This document shows positions 52,543 to 60,674 of a stretch of 64,000 bases of DNA, piece after piece. A program made the position numbers and the translations under genes. How positions within the stretch are numbered: position 1 is the stretch's first letter; each line of letters begins with the position of its first letter. Source of the stretch: Methylocystis rosea. GTDB lineage: Bacteria > Pseudomonadota > Alphaproteobacteria > Rhizobiales > Beijerinckiaceae. Below the pieces are notes generated by a model that saw only the letters and a program-made list of their open reading frames with translations, had not been told where the DNA came from and searched no databases. The stretch lies in the NCBI RefSeq assembly GCF_003855495.1, contig NZ_CP034086.1, forward strand, positions 248,001 to 312,000. Direction: 5' to 3'.

Positions 52543-52996
52543 GGAATAAAATCATAAAAGCCGGGCAAGCAGCGGCGCGGCTATTAGAGTGGGAGGCCAG
52601 CGAAGCGCCGACGCGCGAAGCCGGAAATGCCCGACAGGATTTGAGGCCGTGGCTGGTCTGCGCCGGCGAATGAGTTTGTGTTGAGCGAATAGTTAACGAA
52701 AGAGTGTTTAGAAATCCGTCTCCGACGCCACGGCTGTCCCTGCTGAAAAGCCTGCTCGATGCGAACTCGATACGAATGAGCGCCCTTGTCAACAGAGCTT
52801 CATCGAGCCGTTGCAAGACCGGGCGCGGCGAACTGACGCTATCAGCGATTGTTTCAGCGCGCGGTCGCGGTTTGCTTGACGGCGCTGGTCTTTGCTCGCC
52901 GCGCGCTCGGCGGAATCAACAGGGGAGCGCCGAGCGACAGTCGACTCTCGAATAGCGCGGCGTTAAATAAAATTTATTCTGACGGCTGGGGGTTTC
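52543..52996. other. Intergenic region upstream of the lipoprotein gene
   Basis: About 450 bp between the candidate sRNA promoter and the plus-strand lipoprotein gene. It should contain the lipoprotein promoter. Reading frames present here lack start signals. It is somewhat AT-richer just before 52997 (GTTAAATAAAATTTATTC). Confidence 0.4.
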
Positions 52997-53386
52997 ATGC
53001 GGATATTGATTGGCGCGGCGCTCTGTTGGGCGCTGGCGGGATGCAGCGTCTATATGGCGACGAAGCAGCCCGACGCAAAGAATGTCGATTTGTTCACGGT
53101 CGGGACCTCCAGGACGCTGATGCTGGCGGAATTCGGCATGCCCGCCGCAACCGAAACCAAGAACGGCCGAACATATGAAATTTTTAAATTCGTGAACGGC
53201 TATTCAGCGGGGACGAAAGCGGGACGCGCCGTTTTTCACGGCGCCGCCGACGTCGTGACGCTGGGGTTATGGGAAGTCGTGGGGACTCCGACGGAAGGCG
53301 TATTTTTCACCGGCGACGAGATGGTCTTCCGAGTGAGATACGACAAGGACGACCGAATCGACGAAGTGGTCGCGCTGAAGAGATAG
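52997..53386 (+). CDS. Small lipoprotein, BamE/SmpA-like fold suspected
   Basis: 129 residues. MRILIGAALCWALAGCSVYM is a lipoprotein signal with lipobox LAGC. The mature part, LFTVGTSRTLMLAEFGMPAA followed by TKNGRTYEIFKFVNGYSAG and EMVFRVRYDKDDRIDEVVAL, follows the pattern of BamE/SmpA-type proteins, in which a short helix before G-x-P is followed by beta strands. A Gly/Ala-rich insertion lies in the middle. Likely outer-membrane-anchored; function unknown. Confidence 0.7.
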   Translation: MRILIGAALCWALAGCSVYMATKQPDAKNVDLFTVGTSRTLMLAEFGMPAATETKNGRTYEIFKFVNGYSAGTKAGRAVFHGAADVVTLGLWEVVGTPTEGVFFTGDEMVFRVRYDKDDRIDEVVALKR

Positions 53387-53494
53387 CCAGATCCAACTGA
53401 TGGATGCCCGCGCAAAATTTCCGGCGATTCTCGGTCGGCTGCGCGTAGGGCGATATCCGAATCAGTCCCGCATTTAAGAGTCGGTGAAGCCATT

Positions 53495-54151
53495 TCACCA
53501 CCGCGCCTTCTTCGGCCAGCGCTTTGGCCACAGCCTGATGAAGTCCGGCAGATCGTCGGTTTCGACGTCGTCTTCGCCGGCCTCGATCCGGCCGCGCGCC
53601 GACACGCCGGCGCGAGAGACGCTCTCGGGATCGCCGGAGATCAGCGGATGCCAGGGCGGCAGCGGCTTGCCCTGATGCCGCAGGACATAGGCGCAGGTCG
53701 GCGGCAGCCAGGGAATATCCGCAAGCTTCTCCAGCGTCAGCCGCACGCAGTCCGGCACGTAGCGCCGCCGCCGCGGATAGTCGCCGCAGCGGCAGCTCTG
53801 CTGGTCGAGCAATTTGCAGGCGACGCTCGTGTGGTGAATCGCGCCCGTGTCCTCGTCTTCGAGCTTCACCAGACAGCAGCGGCCGCAGCCGTCGCAGAGC
53901 TGTTCCCATTCGGCGCGGGTGAGGTCCGAAAGCGGCTGTTCCCAGAACGGCGCCTCGGTCTGCGCGGTCCCTTCCTGGGGACGCTGCGAAAAACTGGAGA
54001 GAGGTTTTTCGGCGCGCTCCATACTTTTGGACCCCGTCCCGTTCTCCGGAGTCCCGCGGCTCCAGCCGCCTGCAGCGTGATCTGGGGCATTTTCGCCTTT
54101 TTTTAACGCCATCCTTCTCTTTCGGCTTGCGCTTTGCGCGACAGAAACCAT
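53495..54151 (-). CDS. YcgN-like cysteine cluster protein (UPF0260)
   Basis: 218 residues from the first ATG; the family region starts about residue 70, so a later Met (M44) is possible. Cysteines are arranged as in YcgN/YkgJ-type putative metal-chelating proteins: WEQLCDGCGRCCLVKLEDED, VACKLLDQQSCRCGDYPRRR, VPDCVRLTLEKL, and LPPTCAYVLRHQGKPLPPWH. The C-terminus HPLISGDPESVSRAGVSARG is diagnostic. Role in metal or redox handling is predicted only. Confidence 0.88.
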   Translation of the reverse strand: MVSVAQSASRKRRMALKKGENAPDHAAGGWSRGTPENGTGSKSMERAEKPLSSFSQRPQEGTAQTEAPFWEQPLSDLTRAEWEQLCDGCGRCCLVKLEDEDTGAIHHTSVACKLLDQQSCRCGDYPRRRRYVPDCVRLTLEKLADIPWLPPTCAYVLRHQGKPLPPWHPLISGDPESVSRAGVSARGRIEAGEDDVETDDLPDFIRLWPKRWPKKARW

Positions 54152-54253
54152 AACGCAGTGTGAGTCGCGCGGACTGTCGTCAAGATGGTTTAAAAAGTGT
54201 TAAAGTCCAAGCAGCGCCGGTAAGTTTTGCCGGCCGCGGGAGGCATTTGAGCT

Positions 54254-56488
54254 GTGTTGGAGCGTTTCCAGGCTTCTGCTTTCGCCAAGCGCTTGAGGCG
54301 CATCCTGCTCGCGATCGATGCGCGCATCGATTCCGCCATGTACCAGAGCGGGCGGCGCGCCCGCGAACTCTATGAGGATTTTTCGACCTTCATGGAGCGG
54401 TTCCATGTCTCCGGCCTTGCCCGGGTCGGCGTGGAGCTCTCCTGCGAGGCGCTGACTCTTGGTCTAGGCGCCGGCATCGTCGCCATGGCGCTCGCGTCCT
54501 CGGCCTTCCAGATGACCAGTGACGAGAACTGGCTCAAGCAGACCGACCTCGCGGTCACCTTCCTTGATCGCTACGGCGCGGAAGTCGGCCAGCGCGGCAT
54601 CAAGCATGACGACGCCGTGCCGCTCGATCAATATCCCGACTATCTGATCAAGGCGGTGTTGGCGACGGAAGACCGCCGCTTCTACGAACATTTCGGCATC
54701 GACGTGATCGGCACGCTGCGGGCGCTCACCGTCAACGCCCGGTCGTCAGGCGTGGTGCAGGGCGGCTCCTCCATCAGCCAGCAGCTCGCCAAGAATCTTT
54801 TCCTGTCGAATGAGCGCACGATCACCCGCAAGATCAACGAGGCCTTTCTGGCGCTGTGGCTCGAGCACCATCTGACCAAGCGCGAAATCCTCAAGCTCTA
54901 TCTCGATCGCGTCTATATGGGCGGCGGCGCCTTCGGCATTCAGGCGGCGGCCGAATTCTATTTCGGCAAGTCGGTCAAAGACGTCACGCTCTCCGAGGCG
55001 GCGATGCTCGCCGGCCTCTTCAAGGCGCCGACGAAATATGCGCCGCACGTCAATCTGCCGGCGGCGCGCGCGCGCGCCAATGACGTCTTGAACAATCTCG
55101 TCGACTCCGGCTTCATGACCGATAGCCAGATCATCGCGGCGCAGCGCAGTCCGGCGACGCCGATCGACCGCGCCCGCGAGACGAGCCCCGACTGGTATCT
55201 CGATTACGCCTATGGCGAAATCCGCAAGTTCGCGCAGGAAGGTAAGCTCGGCGACAATCGCGTGCTCAGCGTGCGCACCACGCTCGACTCCAACGTCCAG
55301 AAGCGCGCCGAAGACGTCATCGAAACCAATTTGCGCGAGCAGGGCCGCAGCTTCCATGTCAAGCAGAGCGCCGCGGTCGTCATGGAGCCGGACGGCGCCG
55401 TGCGCGCCATCGTCGGCGGACGGGATTATGGCGCAAGCCAGTTCAATCGCGCGACCGACGCCGCGCGCCAACCGGGCTCCTCCTTCAAGCCCTACGTCTA
55501 TCTCACCGCGCTGATGACCGGCCGTTTCAAGCCGACGACCATCGTCACCGACCGGCCGACCTGCATCGGCAATTACTGCGTCCATAATTACAGCGGCGGC
55601 TATGCCGGCTCGATGCCGCTCGCCATGGCGCTGGCGAAATCCTTGAACACGGTCGCCATTCAACTGTCGCAGGCGATCGGCAAGGGCGATTCGCGCATCG
55701 GCCGCGCCAAGATCATCGAAACCTGCCGGCGGCTCGGCATCACCACGCCGCTCGAAGACACGCCCTCGCTTCCGGTCGGACAGAGCGACGTGATCCTGCT
55801 CGAACATTCGGCGGGCTACGGGGCATTCGTCAACGGCGGCAAAAAGGTCACGCCTTACGCCGCCGTCGAAATCCGCAACCGGCAGGGCGATCTGCTCTAT
55901 CGCCACGACCGCGACGCGCCGCCGCAAACGCAGGCGGTGCCGCTCGACAAGGTCGTCGAACTCGCCGGCATGATGAAGAAGGTCGTCGAGGAAGGCACCG
56001 GCAAGCGCGCGCAGCTCGGCGAGGGCATCGACGTGATCGGCAAGACCGGAACGACGAATGGCTATAAGGACGCCTGGTTCTGCGGCTATTCCGGAACGAT
56101 GGGCGGCTGCGTTTGGTACGGCAATGACGACAACGCCCCTATGAACAACATGACCGGCGGCACGCTGCCGGCAGGCACTTGGCACGACATCATGGCCTAT
56201 GCGCATCAGGGCGCGATCCTGAAGCCCATTGTCGGCTTGAAGCCGGATCCCAAGGGCGCGACAGCCGCCGTGAACGCCAATGTCGTCAAGCCGCTCGAAC
56301 TTGGCGCGCCGCAGCGTCCCGCGACCTTGTCAAAGGGCGCGATACAGGCGCTGGAATCGCTTCAAACGAAAATCAAAGCGGTCGGCGGCGACAAGCAGAG
56401 CGCGCTCGAAGCGCCTGACCCCGCCGCATCCGACGCTGTGCGGCGCGAGGCGCAGCGCGCGAGCGGCGCCGACGGCGTCATCCGTTAA
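54254..56488 (+). CDS. Class A penicillin-binding protein (PBP1A-type)
   Basis: 744 residues from a GTG start. An N-terminal cytoplasmic stretch of ~60 residues precedes one membrane helix (LGLGAGIVAMALASSAFQ). GT51 transglycosylase: AVLATEDRRFYEHFGIDVIG with E139, then GGSSISQQLAKNLFLSNERT and LYLDRVYMGGGAFGIQAAAE. Transpeptidase: SxxK in RQPGSSFKPYVYL (S409, K412), SLN in AKSLNTVAIQ and KTG in VIGKTGTTNGYKDAW. It polymerises and cross-links peptidoglycan. Followed after 17 bp by the DUF1214/DUF1254 pair. Confidence 0.95.
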   Translation: MLERFQASAFAKRLRRILLAIDARIDSAMYQSGRRARELYEDFSTFMERFHVSGLARVGVELSCEALTLGLGAGIVAMALASSAFQMTSDENWLKQTDLAVTFLDRYGAEVGQRGIKHDDAVPLDQYPDYLIKAVLATEDRRFYEHFGIDVIGTLRALTVNARSSGVVQGGSSISQQLAKNLFLSNERTITRKINEAFLALWLEHHLTKREILKLYLDRVYMGGGAFGIQAAAEFYFGKSVKDVTLSEAAMLAGLFKAPTKYAPHVNLPAARARANDVLNNLVDSGFMTDSQIIAAQRSPATPIDRARETSPDWYLDYAYGEIRKFAQEGKLGDNRVLSVRTTLDSNVQKRAEDVIETNLREQGRSFHVKQSAAVVMEPDGAVRAIVGGRDYGASQFNRATDAARQPGSSFKPYVYLTALMTGRFKPTTIVTDRPTCIGNYCVHNYSGGYAGSMPLAMALAKSLNTVAIQLSQAIGKGDSRIGRAKIIETCRRLGITTPLEDTPSLPVGQSDVILLEHSAGYGAFVNGGKKVTPYAAVEIRNRQGDLLYRHDRDAPPQTQAVPLDKVVELAGMMKKVVEEGTGKRAQLGEGIDVIGKTGTTNGYKDAWFCGYSGTMGGCVWYGNDDNAPMNNMTGGTLPAGTWHDIMAYAHQGAILKPIVGLKPDPKGATAAVNANVVKPLELGAPQRPATLSKGAIQALESLQTKIKAVGGDKQSALEAPDPAASDAVRREAQRASGADGVIR

Positions 56489-56505
56489 GCGGCGGGAGCG
56501 CACCC

Positions 56506-57096
56506 TTGGACCTCAAGCCTTACGCAAATTATCTGCGCGCCGCCTCGGCGATGATCGCCGGCGTCGGCATCGGCCTGTTTGCGACCATCCTGTCGCTCAA
56601 CGCCGGCTATGGGTTCAATTCTCTGCGCGCCGGGCCGTGGACCGCCTGGCCGCATATCGGCGGCGCCGATATCGACCCTTATGCGCGGGCGGTCATCTCG
56701 CGTTCTGGAGAAGCGCCGCTCGGCCGCGATCAGGGACTGGCCTTCATCGCGCGCGCCGACTCCAATGGCGCGCCGCTGAGCGCCGAATGCGAATATCGGA
56801 TTATCGATCCCTTGCCCGCCGCGCGCTTCTGGACGATCGCGCTGGCGAACCCCCACGGCCGGCTCCTCGCCAATCCCACCGAGCGCTACGGCTATTCCTC
56901 GGTCGACGTTCTGCGCAAGGAGGGCGGCGCCTTTGAGATCGACGTCGCGCGCGAGGCGCGGCCCGGCAATTGGCTGTCGCCGGGCGAGGCGAAGGACTTC
57001 GTCGTCATGCTGCGGCTCTATGATACGCCGCTCGACATCGAGTCGACTCCGGATCCAAATTCCTTTCCAAAAATCGTGAAGCTCGGATGCGCCTGA
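56506..57096 (+). CDS. DUF1214 domain protein
   Basis: 196 residues from a TTG start. One N-terminal membrane helix (ASAMIAGVGIGLFATILSL), then the DUF1214 domain: GPWTAWPHIGGADIDPYARA, ECEYRIIDPLPAARFWTIAL and FVVMLRLYDTPLDIESTP. In alphaproteobacteria it is commonly encoded just before a DUF1254 protein, as here with a 10-bp overlap, suggesting a two-component envelope complex. Function unknown. Confidence 0.85.
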   Translation: MDLKPYANYLRAASAMIAGVGIGLFATILSLNAGYGFNSLRAGPWTAWPHIGGADIDPYARAVISRSGEAPLGRDQGLAFIARADSNGAPLSAECEYRIIDPLPAARFWTIALANPHGRLLANPTERYGYSSVDVLRKEGGAFEIDVAREARPGNWLSPGEAKDFVVMLRLYDTPLDIESTPDPNSFPKIVKLGCA

Positions 57097-57689
57097 ACAT
57101 TCCCGATCGCTATCTCGACCTTTTGCCGTGGCTGTTCGCGACGCTGCTTGTCGCGGGGATCGTGCATATTGTTTCGGTGCTGCTGATGCCGACCCTGGCG
57201 CCGAACGACGCGCTCGCGCGACTCGCGTCCTATGTGAAGAGCGCCGCGCCGGCGGAAGGCTTGGTGATGCTGCCGCAGATGGCGCCCGGCGCCGAGACGC
57301 TGCCCTTCGAGGACCCGGCCTTCGCCGAGGCGGTCTGCGTCTATGATCTCGCCAAGGGTCCGCTGCGGGTCAAGACGAGCGTCGACGGCGAGGATTTTCT
57401 CGGGCTCTCATTTCACGGCGTCGCCGGCCGCATCTATCATTCCATGACCGATCGTTCGGCGATCAAGGGCAAGATCGACATCGTCGTCGGCGACGCGCGC
57501 CAGATCGACGCGCTGACGAGCGCCGATGAGGGCGACGCGCCGCCGCCGCAGGAAGTGCGCCTCACGGCGCCGGCGAAGCGCGGCTTTATTCTGATCCGCT
57601 CCTTGGCCAAGCGCCCGTCCGATCAGGAGCGCGCGCGCAGCCGTTTGAGCGCGATCAGCTGCCAGCGTTTCGACCTGCCGCAGGGGTAG
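57087..57689 (+). CDS. DUF1254 domain protein
   Basis: 200 residues. A membrane helix near the N-terminus (LLPWLFATLLVAGIVHIVSV) precedes a DUF1254 domain (EDPAFAEAVCVYDLAKGPLR, DFLGLSFHGVAGRIYHSMTD, RGFILIRSLAKRPSDQERA). Partner of the preceding DUF1214 protein; overlap of 10 bp implies coupled translation. Confidence 0.85.
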   Translation: MRLNIPDRYLDLLPWLFATLLVAGIVHIVSVLLMPTLAPNDALARLASYVKSAAPAEGLVMLPQMAPGAETLPFEDPAFAEAVCVYDLAKGPLRVKTSVDGEDFLGLSFHGVAGRIYHSMTDRSAIKGKIDIVVGDARQIDALTSADEGDAPPPQEVRLTAPAKRGFILIRSLAKRPSDQERARSRLSAISCQRFDLPQG

Positions 57690-57753
57690 CGTGGTTTCCC
57701 GCCGTAGCGGTTATTGGCGACCGGCTTTCGGTCGCCAACCCTAAGACGCGCCG

Positions 57754-58287
57754 TCAGGCGGGCATCCGCTTGTCGTACTCCTTTTGCAGCTGGCTCCAGC
57801 CTTCCCAGAATGGCGCCGGCTTCTTGCCTGTCGCCCGGGCGACCAAGATGTCGAGGTGCATGTGCCAGCCGGCTCCGACCTTCAAGAGGGTTGCGCGGTC
57901 GGGCAGACGTCGATGGATCACGGTCAGCAGCACATGATCTCCCCTTGGCTCGAGTTCGAAAGAAACGTCGCCGCTGCCTTGCCATGCGAAGGCAAGCTTG
58001 CGGGGCGGATCGACCTCGGTGATGCGGCTTTGCATCCGGTGCTCGTCGCCAAAGCCGGTCGGCCGCTGACCAGGCGGATCGGTCAGTTCGTCGTTGCGCC
58101 AGACGAATTCGAAGGGCGCGCCGACCTTCATCTCCATAGGCCCCGCCGCCAGCCATTTGCGGCGCAGTTCGCTCTCCGTGAGATAGGCCCAGACGCGCTC
58201 TATGGGGCCGGGGAGAAGGCGCTCGATCGTCAAGGTGGCGGGTTCGGTAAGCGCGCCATAAGCATTTGGCGTTGCAAGATCGGTCAT
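57754..58287 (-). CDS. SRPBCC / AHSA1-type protein
   Basis: 177 residues from the ATG overlapping the ArsR gene stop by 4 bp. Contains the START/Bet v1-like fold: ATLTIERLLPGPIERVWAYL, LRRKWLAAGPMEMKVGAPFE, FVWRNDELT, HRMQSRITEVDPPRKLAFAW and HMHLDILVARATGKKPAPFW. AHSA1-type proteins with an ArsR regulator upstream are common two-gene operons, sometimes linked to ligand detoxification. Ligand unknown. Confidence 0.88.
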   Translation of the reverse strand: MTDLATPNAYGALTEPATLTIERLLPGPIERVWAYLTESELRRKWLAAGPMEMKVGAPFEFVWRNDELTDPPGQRPTGFGDEHRMQSRITEVDPPRKLAFAWQGSGDVSFELEPRGDHVLLTVIHRRLPDRATLLKVGAGWHMHLDILVARATGKKPAPFWEGWSQLQKEYDKRMPA

Positions 58288-58649
58288 GAGTCGTCTCCTT
58301 TGCAGGCGTTGGAACGGCCTGTGTCCTCCGTCAGGAGGAGGCCTTCGAGCGCATCCAGACGGTCTGTCCAAAAGCGCGCGTAGAAACTCAGCCACGCGTG
58401 GGCGCTGGCGAGCGGACCGGGAGCGAGGCGGCAGATATGGGCGCGGCCGCGCACTTCGCGCCGGATCAGCCCTGCATTCTCAAGCGCCTTGACGTGCTTC
58501 GAGGCGGCAGCCAGCGAGATCGCGAAAGGCGCCGCAAGCTGGCCGACGGTTCGTTCGCTCTTGGCGAGTTCGCGAAGCATGCGCCGGCGCGTGGCGTCGC
58601 CGAGCGCGTGAAAGACGGCGTCAAGTTGGGGGGCTTCTAATTCAACCAT
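58284..58649 (-). CDS. ArsR-family transcriptional regulator
   Basis: 121 residues from the ATG that lies inside a palindrome. Winged-helix segments: DAVFHALGDATRRRMLRELA, SERTVGQLAAPFAISLAAAS and KHVKALENAGLIRREVRGRA. No Cys metal site (such as CVC) is visible, so it is not a typical arsenic sensor and probably responds to an organic ligand. First gene of the operon with the SRPBCC gene; two matching palindromes at its start and upstream suggest autoregulation. Confidence 0.9.
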   Translation of the reverse strand: MVELEAPQLDAVFHALGDATRRRMLRELAKSERTVGQLAAPFAISLAAASKHVKALENAGLIRREVRGRAHICRLAPGPLASAHAWLSFYARFWTDRLDALEGLLLTEDTGRSNACKGDDS

Positions 58650-58658
58650 ATGGTTGAA
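58641..58658. promoter_or_regulatory. Operator 1 of the ArsR gene (overlaps start codon)
   Basis: Perfect 18-bp palindrome TTCAACCATATGGTTGAA; the start codon of the ArsR gene is inside it. Same core CAACCA-WW-TGGTTG as operator 2. Confidence 0.75.
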
Positions 58659-58680
58659 TATATCGGCCGTCCCGCAAATG

Positions 58681-58696
58681 TCAACCAATTGGTTGA
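58681..58696. promoter_or_regulatory. Operator 2 of the ArsR gene
   Basis: Perfect 16-bp palindrome TCAACCAATTGGTTGA, centre 39 bp from that of operator 1, i.e. nearly four helical turns, so two dimers could bind on one face and block the promoter. Confidence 0.72.
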
Positions 58697-58840
58697 ATGA
58701 GTGGTTGTCGGCGCTTTTTCAATTGCTTTGGTCGATTTTCGATGATGGCGGGCGCCGTTGCGAGGCGCGCGGCGACGAAGCGCTTCAGATGGACGGCGCG
58801 ACGATGGATTGCTGCGCCTGCGGCGCGCAACGACGACTTC

Positions 58841-58938
58841 TCGACAGGCCGATGGCCTGATCGGTAATCCAGGGGCAACGCCATGCACGATTGGTTTTTT
58901 TCTGGATTTCCGATCGCGCTTAGCGCGTCGGGCATGAC
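58841..58938 (+). repeat. Intergenic palindromic repeat, family A, diverged copy
   Basis: TCGACAGGCCGATGGCCTGA and TGGATTTCCGATCGCGCTTA mark the two hairpins, ending GCGCGTCGGGCATGAC. About 98 bp, more diverged than the copies inside the GTA cluster, showing that the family is chromosomal and not specific to the mobile-like region. Confidence 0.78.
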
Positions 58939-58980
58939 ATCGGGCGAGGCCTGCATTTGGCGGCGCGATAGAGGCGCGCG

Positions 58981-59379
58981 CTAATTGCTGTCGCTGGGCA
59001 GACCCGGGATCGGCAGAATCTCGATTCCCTCTTCGAGCAGCGCCTTCGCTTCTTCGAAGGTGGCGCGACCGCGGATGGCGCGTCGCTCGGTCTCGCCGTC
59101 CTCCATGGCGCGCGCCTCCTCGGGGAAGCGGTCGCCGACGTCTTCGGTATGCGCGACCACCGTGTCGTGCAGTTCGCGCAGCTTCACGCGCAGATCATGC
59201 GCCGCGTCGTCGCGCGGCTTGGCGATATGGGGCGCCATGACGTCGCGCGTAATCTTCGTCGAGTCGCAGAAGGGGCAGGCGATCTGCCCTTCGGCCGCCT
59301 GTTTTTCAAATCCTGCGCTGTCGCGAAACCAGCTGTCGAAGCTGTGGCCGGCGTCGCAGATGAGGGAGTAACGGATCAT
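58981..59379 (-). CDS. DUF1178 protein
   Basis: 132 residues beginning MIRYSLICDAGHSFDSWFRD; two Cys pairs (ICDAGH, ACPFCDSTKI) could bind zinc. The ending ALLEEGIEILPIPGLPSDSN and RAIRGRATFEEAKAL are characteristic of DUF1178. Overlaps grxC by 4 bp. Function unknown. Confidence 0.9.
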   Translation of the reverse strand: MIRYSLICDAGHSFDSWFRDSAGFEKQAAEGQIACPFCDSTKITRDVMAPHIAKPRDDAAHDLRVKLRELHDTVVAHTEDVGDRFPEEARAMEDGETERRAIRGRATFEEAKALLEEGIEILPIPGLPSDSN

Positions 59380-59648
59380 GGCGTCGCTCCGCTGGCGAGA
59401 AGCGCGTCGAGCTTTCCCTCGCCTTCGAGCGCGTGAAGCTCGTCGCAGCCGCCGATGTGCTTGTCGTCGATGAAGATCTGCGGAACGGTCGAGCGGCCAT
59501 TGGCGCGCTGGCTCATGCGGCGGCGTCCCAGCGGGTCCCACGCCACTGAGATTTCTTCAAAGGCGGCTCCCTTTTGCGTCAGCAGCCGCTTCGCGGCGAG
59601 GCAATAGGGGCAGGTCGGCGTGGTGTAGATTTCGATGCGGGGGGCCAT
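59376..59648 (-). CDS. grxC: Glutaredoxin 3
   Basis: 90 residues. Active site TTPTCPYCLAAKRLL (CPYC), cis-proline TVPQIFID and GGCDELHALE for glutathione binding. Reduces protein disulphides and mixed disulphides with glutathione. Start at MAPRIEIYTT. Coupled to the DUF1178 gene by an ATGA overlap, a conserved alphaproteobacterial pair. Confidence 0.96.
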   Translation of the reverse strand: MAPRIEIYTTPTCPYCLAAKRLLTQKGAAFEEISVAWDPLGRRRMSQRANGRSTVPQIFIDDKHIGGCDELHALEGEGKLDALLASGATP

Positions 59649-59669
59649 GGCGCGCTTATACGCCTGCGC

Positions 59670-60437
59670 CTAGGCGCTTGTCACGGCCCGCGCAAAGACG
59701 AGGAGATCGACGCGCGGCGCGCCCGCCTTGAGCAAAGCGCGAGTCGCGGCGTTGGCGGTCGCCCCGGTCGTCAGCACGTCGTCGATGAGCACCACATTGC
59801 GCCCGTGGATGGCGTCCATCCGCTCCGGGTCGACGCGAAAGGCGCCGGAGAGATTGGCGGCGCGCTGCGCCCGCGTCAGCCCCACCTGCGGCGCCGTCGG
59901 CTTGACGCGCTGCAGCGCCATGGTCTCCACCGGCACGGCGCTCTCGCGCGCGATCGCCTGCGCCAGGGCCGCCGACTGGTTGAACCGCCGCGCGAGAATC
60001 CGCAGCCGGTGCAAGGGGATGGGCACGATCACATCGGCGTCGGCGAGGAGTTCGGCGCCGGCCCGCGCCATCCAGCGGCCCATCGGCTCGGCGAGCTCCA
60101 GCCGGTCGTAATATTTCAGCCGGTGCGCCAAAGCGCGAGCCTTGTCGCTGTCGTAGCGCGCCACGGCCCTGGCGCGACCGAAGGCGGGCGGGTTGGCGGC
60201 CGCTTCCAGCGAGATCAGCCCCGGCTGCGCCAGGTCGCGTTCGAACGGCGTGCCGAGCCGCTCGCAATAGGGACGCTCGATGAAGGCGATATCGCGCCAG
60301 CACTCGGGGCAGATCGCGCCATGGGCGGCGACCGCCCTTCGGCAGACGAGGCAGGATGGCGGATAAATGAGGTCGAGGAGCGCATGTCCCGCCCGCGCCA
60401 GGGGTCGAAGCAGGCCAGTCGCTCGGCTCCGCATCAT
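59670..60437 (-). CDS. ComF family phosphoribosyltransferase-like protein
   Basis: 255 residues from the MM pair at 60434-60437; the longer frame (to 60533) adds an unusual leader. N-terminal zinc-binding pairs: YPPSCLVCRR and AICPECWRDI. The PRTase region has IVPIPLHRLRILARRFNQSA and the PRPP loop VVLIDDVLTTGATANAATRA. ComF homologs take part in DNA uptake in competent species, but most bacteria carry them with no proven role. 21 bp upstream of grxC on the same strand. Confidence 0.87.
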   Translation of the reverse strand: MMRSRATGLLRPLARAGHALLDLIYPPSCLVCRRAVAAHGAICPECWRDIAFIERPYCERLGTPFERDLAQPGLISLEAAANPPAFGRARAVARYDSDKARALAHRLKYYDRLELAEPMGRWMARAGAELLADADVIVPIPLHRLRILARRFNQSAALAQAIARESAVPVETMALQRVKPTAPQVGLTRAQRAANLSGAFRVDPERMDAIHGRNVVLIDDVLTTGATANAATRALLKAGAPRVDLLVFARAVTSA

Positions 60438-60674
60438 CGGCAACCCACTCAACAAGCGTTGCAAGAAGCTTGGCAGGCCGCGCTTTGCGACCTGATGCGC
60501 GCAATGCGCGGCGCCAGGAACCCAAGAACCCACGATCCCTTGATCACAAAACAGGACTTGAGCACAGGCGGGACCCTAACGCATCGTAGGGGTCAGCAAA
60601 AGAATCATTGTCCGGCCGCGCGGCAAGGCCGCCGTTACTGCGCCAAGCGAAGCCCTTAGGAGATTGACGCCGCC

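Noticed and set aside
54190..54203. TTAA-N6-TTAA upstream of the class A PBP gene, resembling a CtrA site
   Set aside because: The CtrA consensus has a 7-base spacer; here it is 6, and such AT-rich pairs occur by chance.
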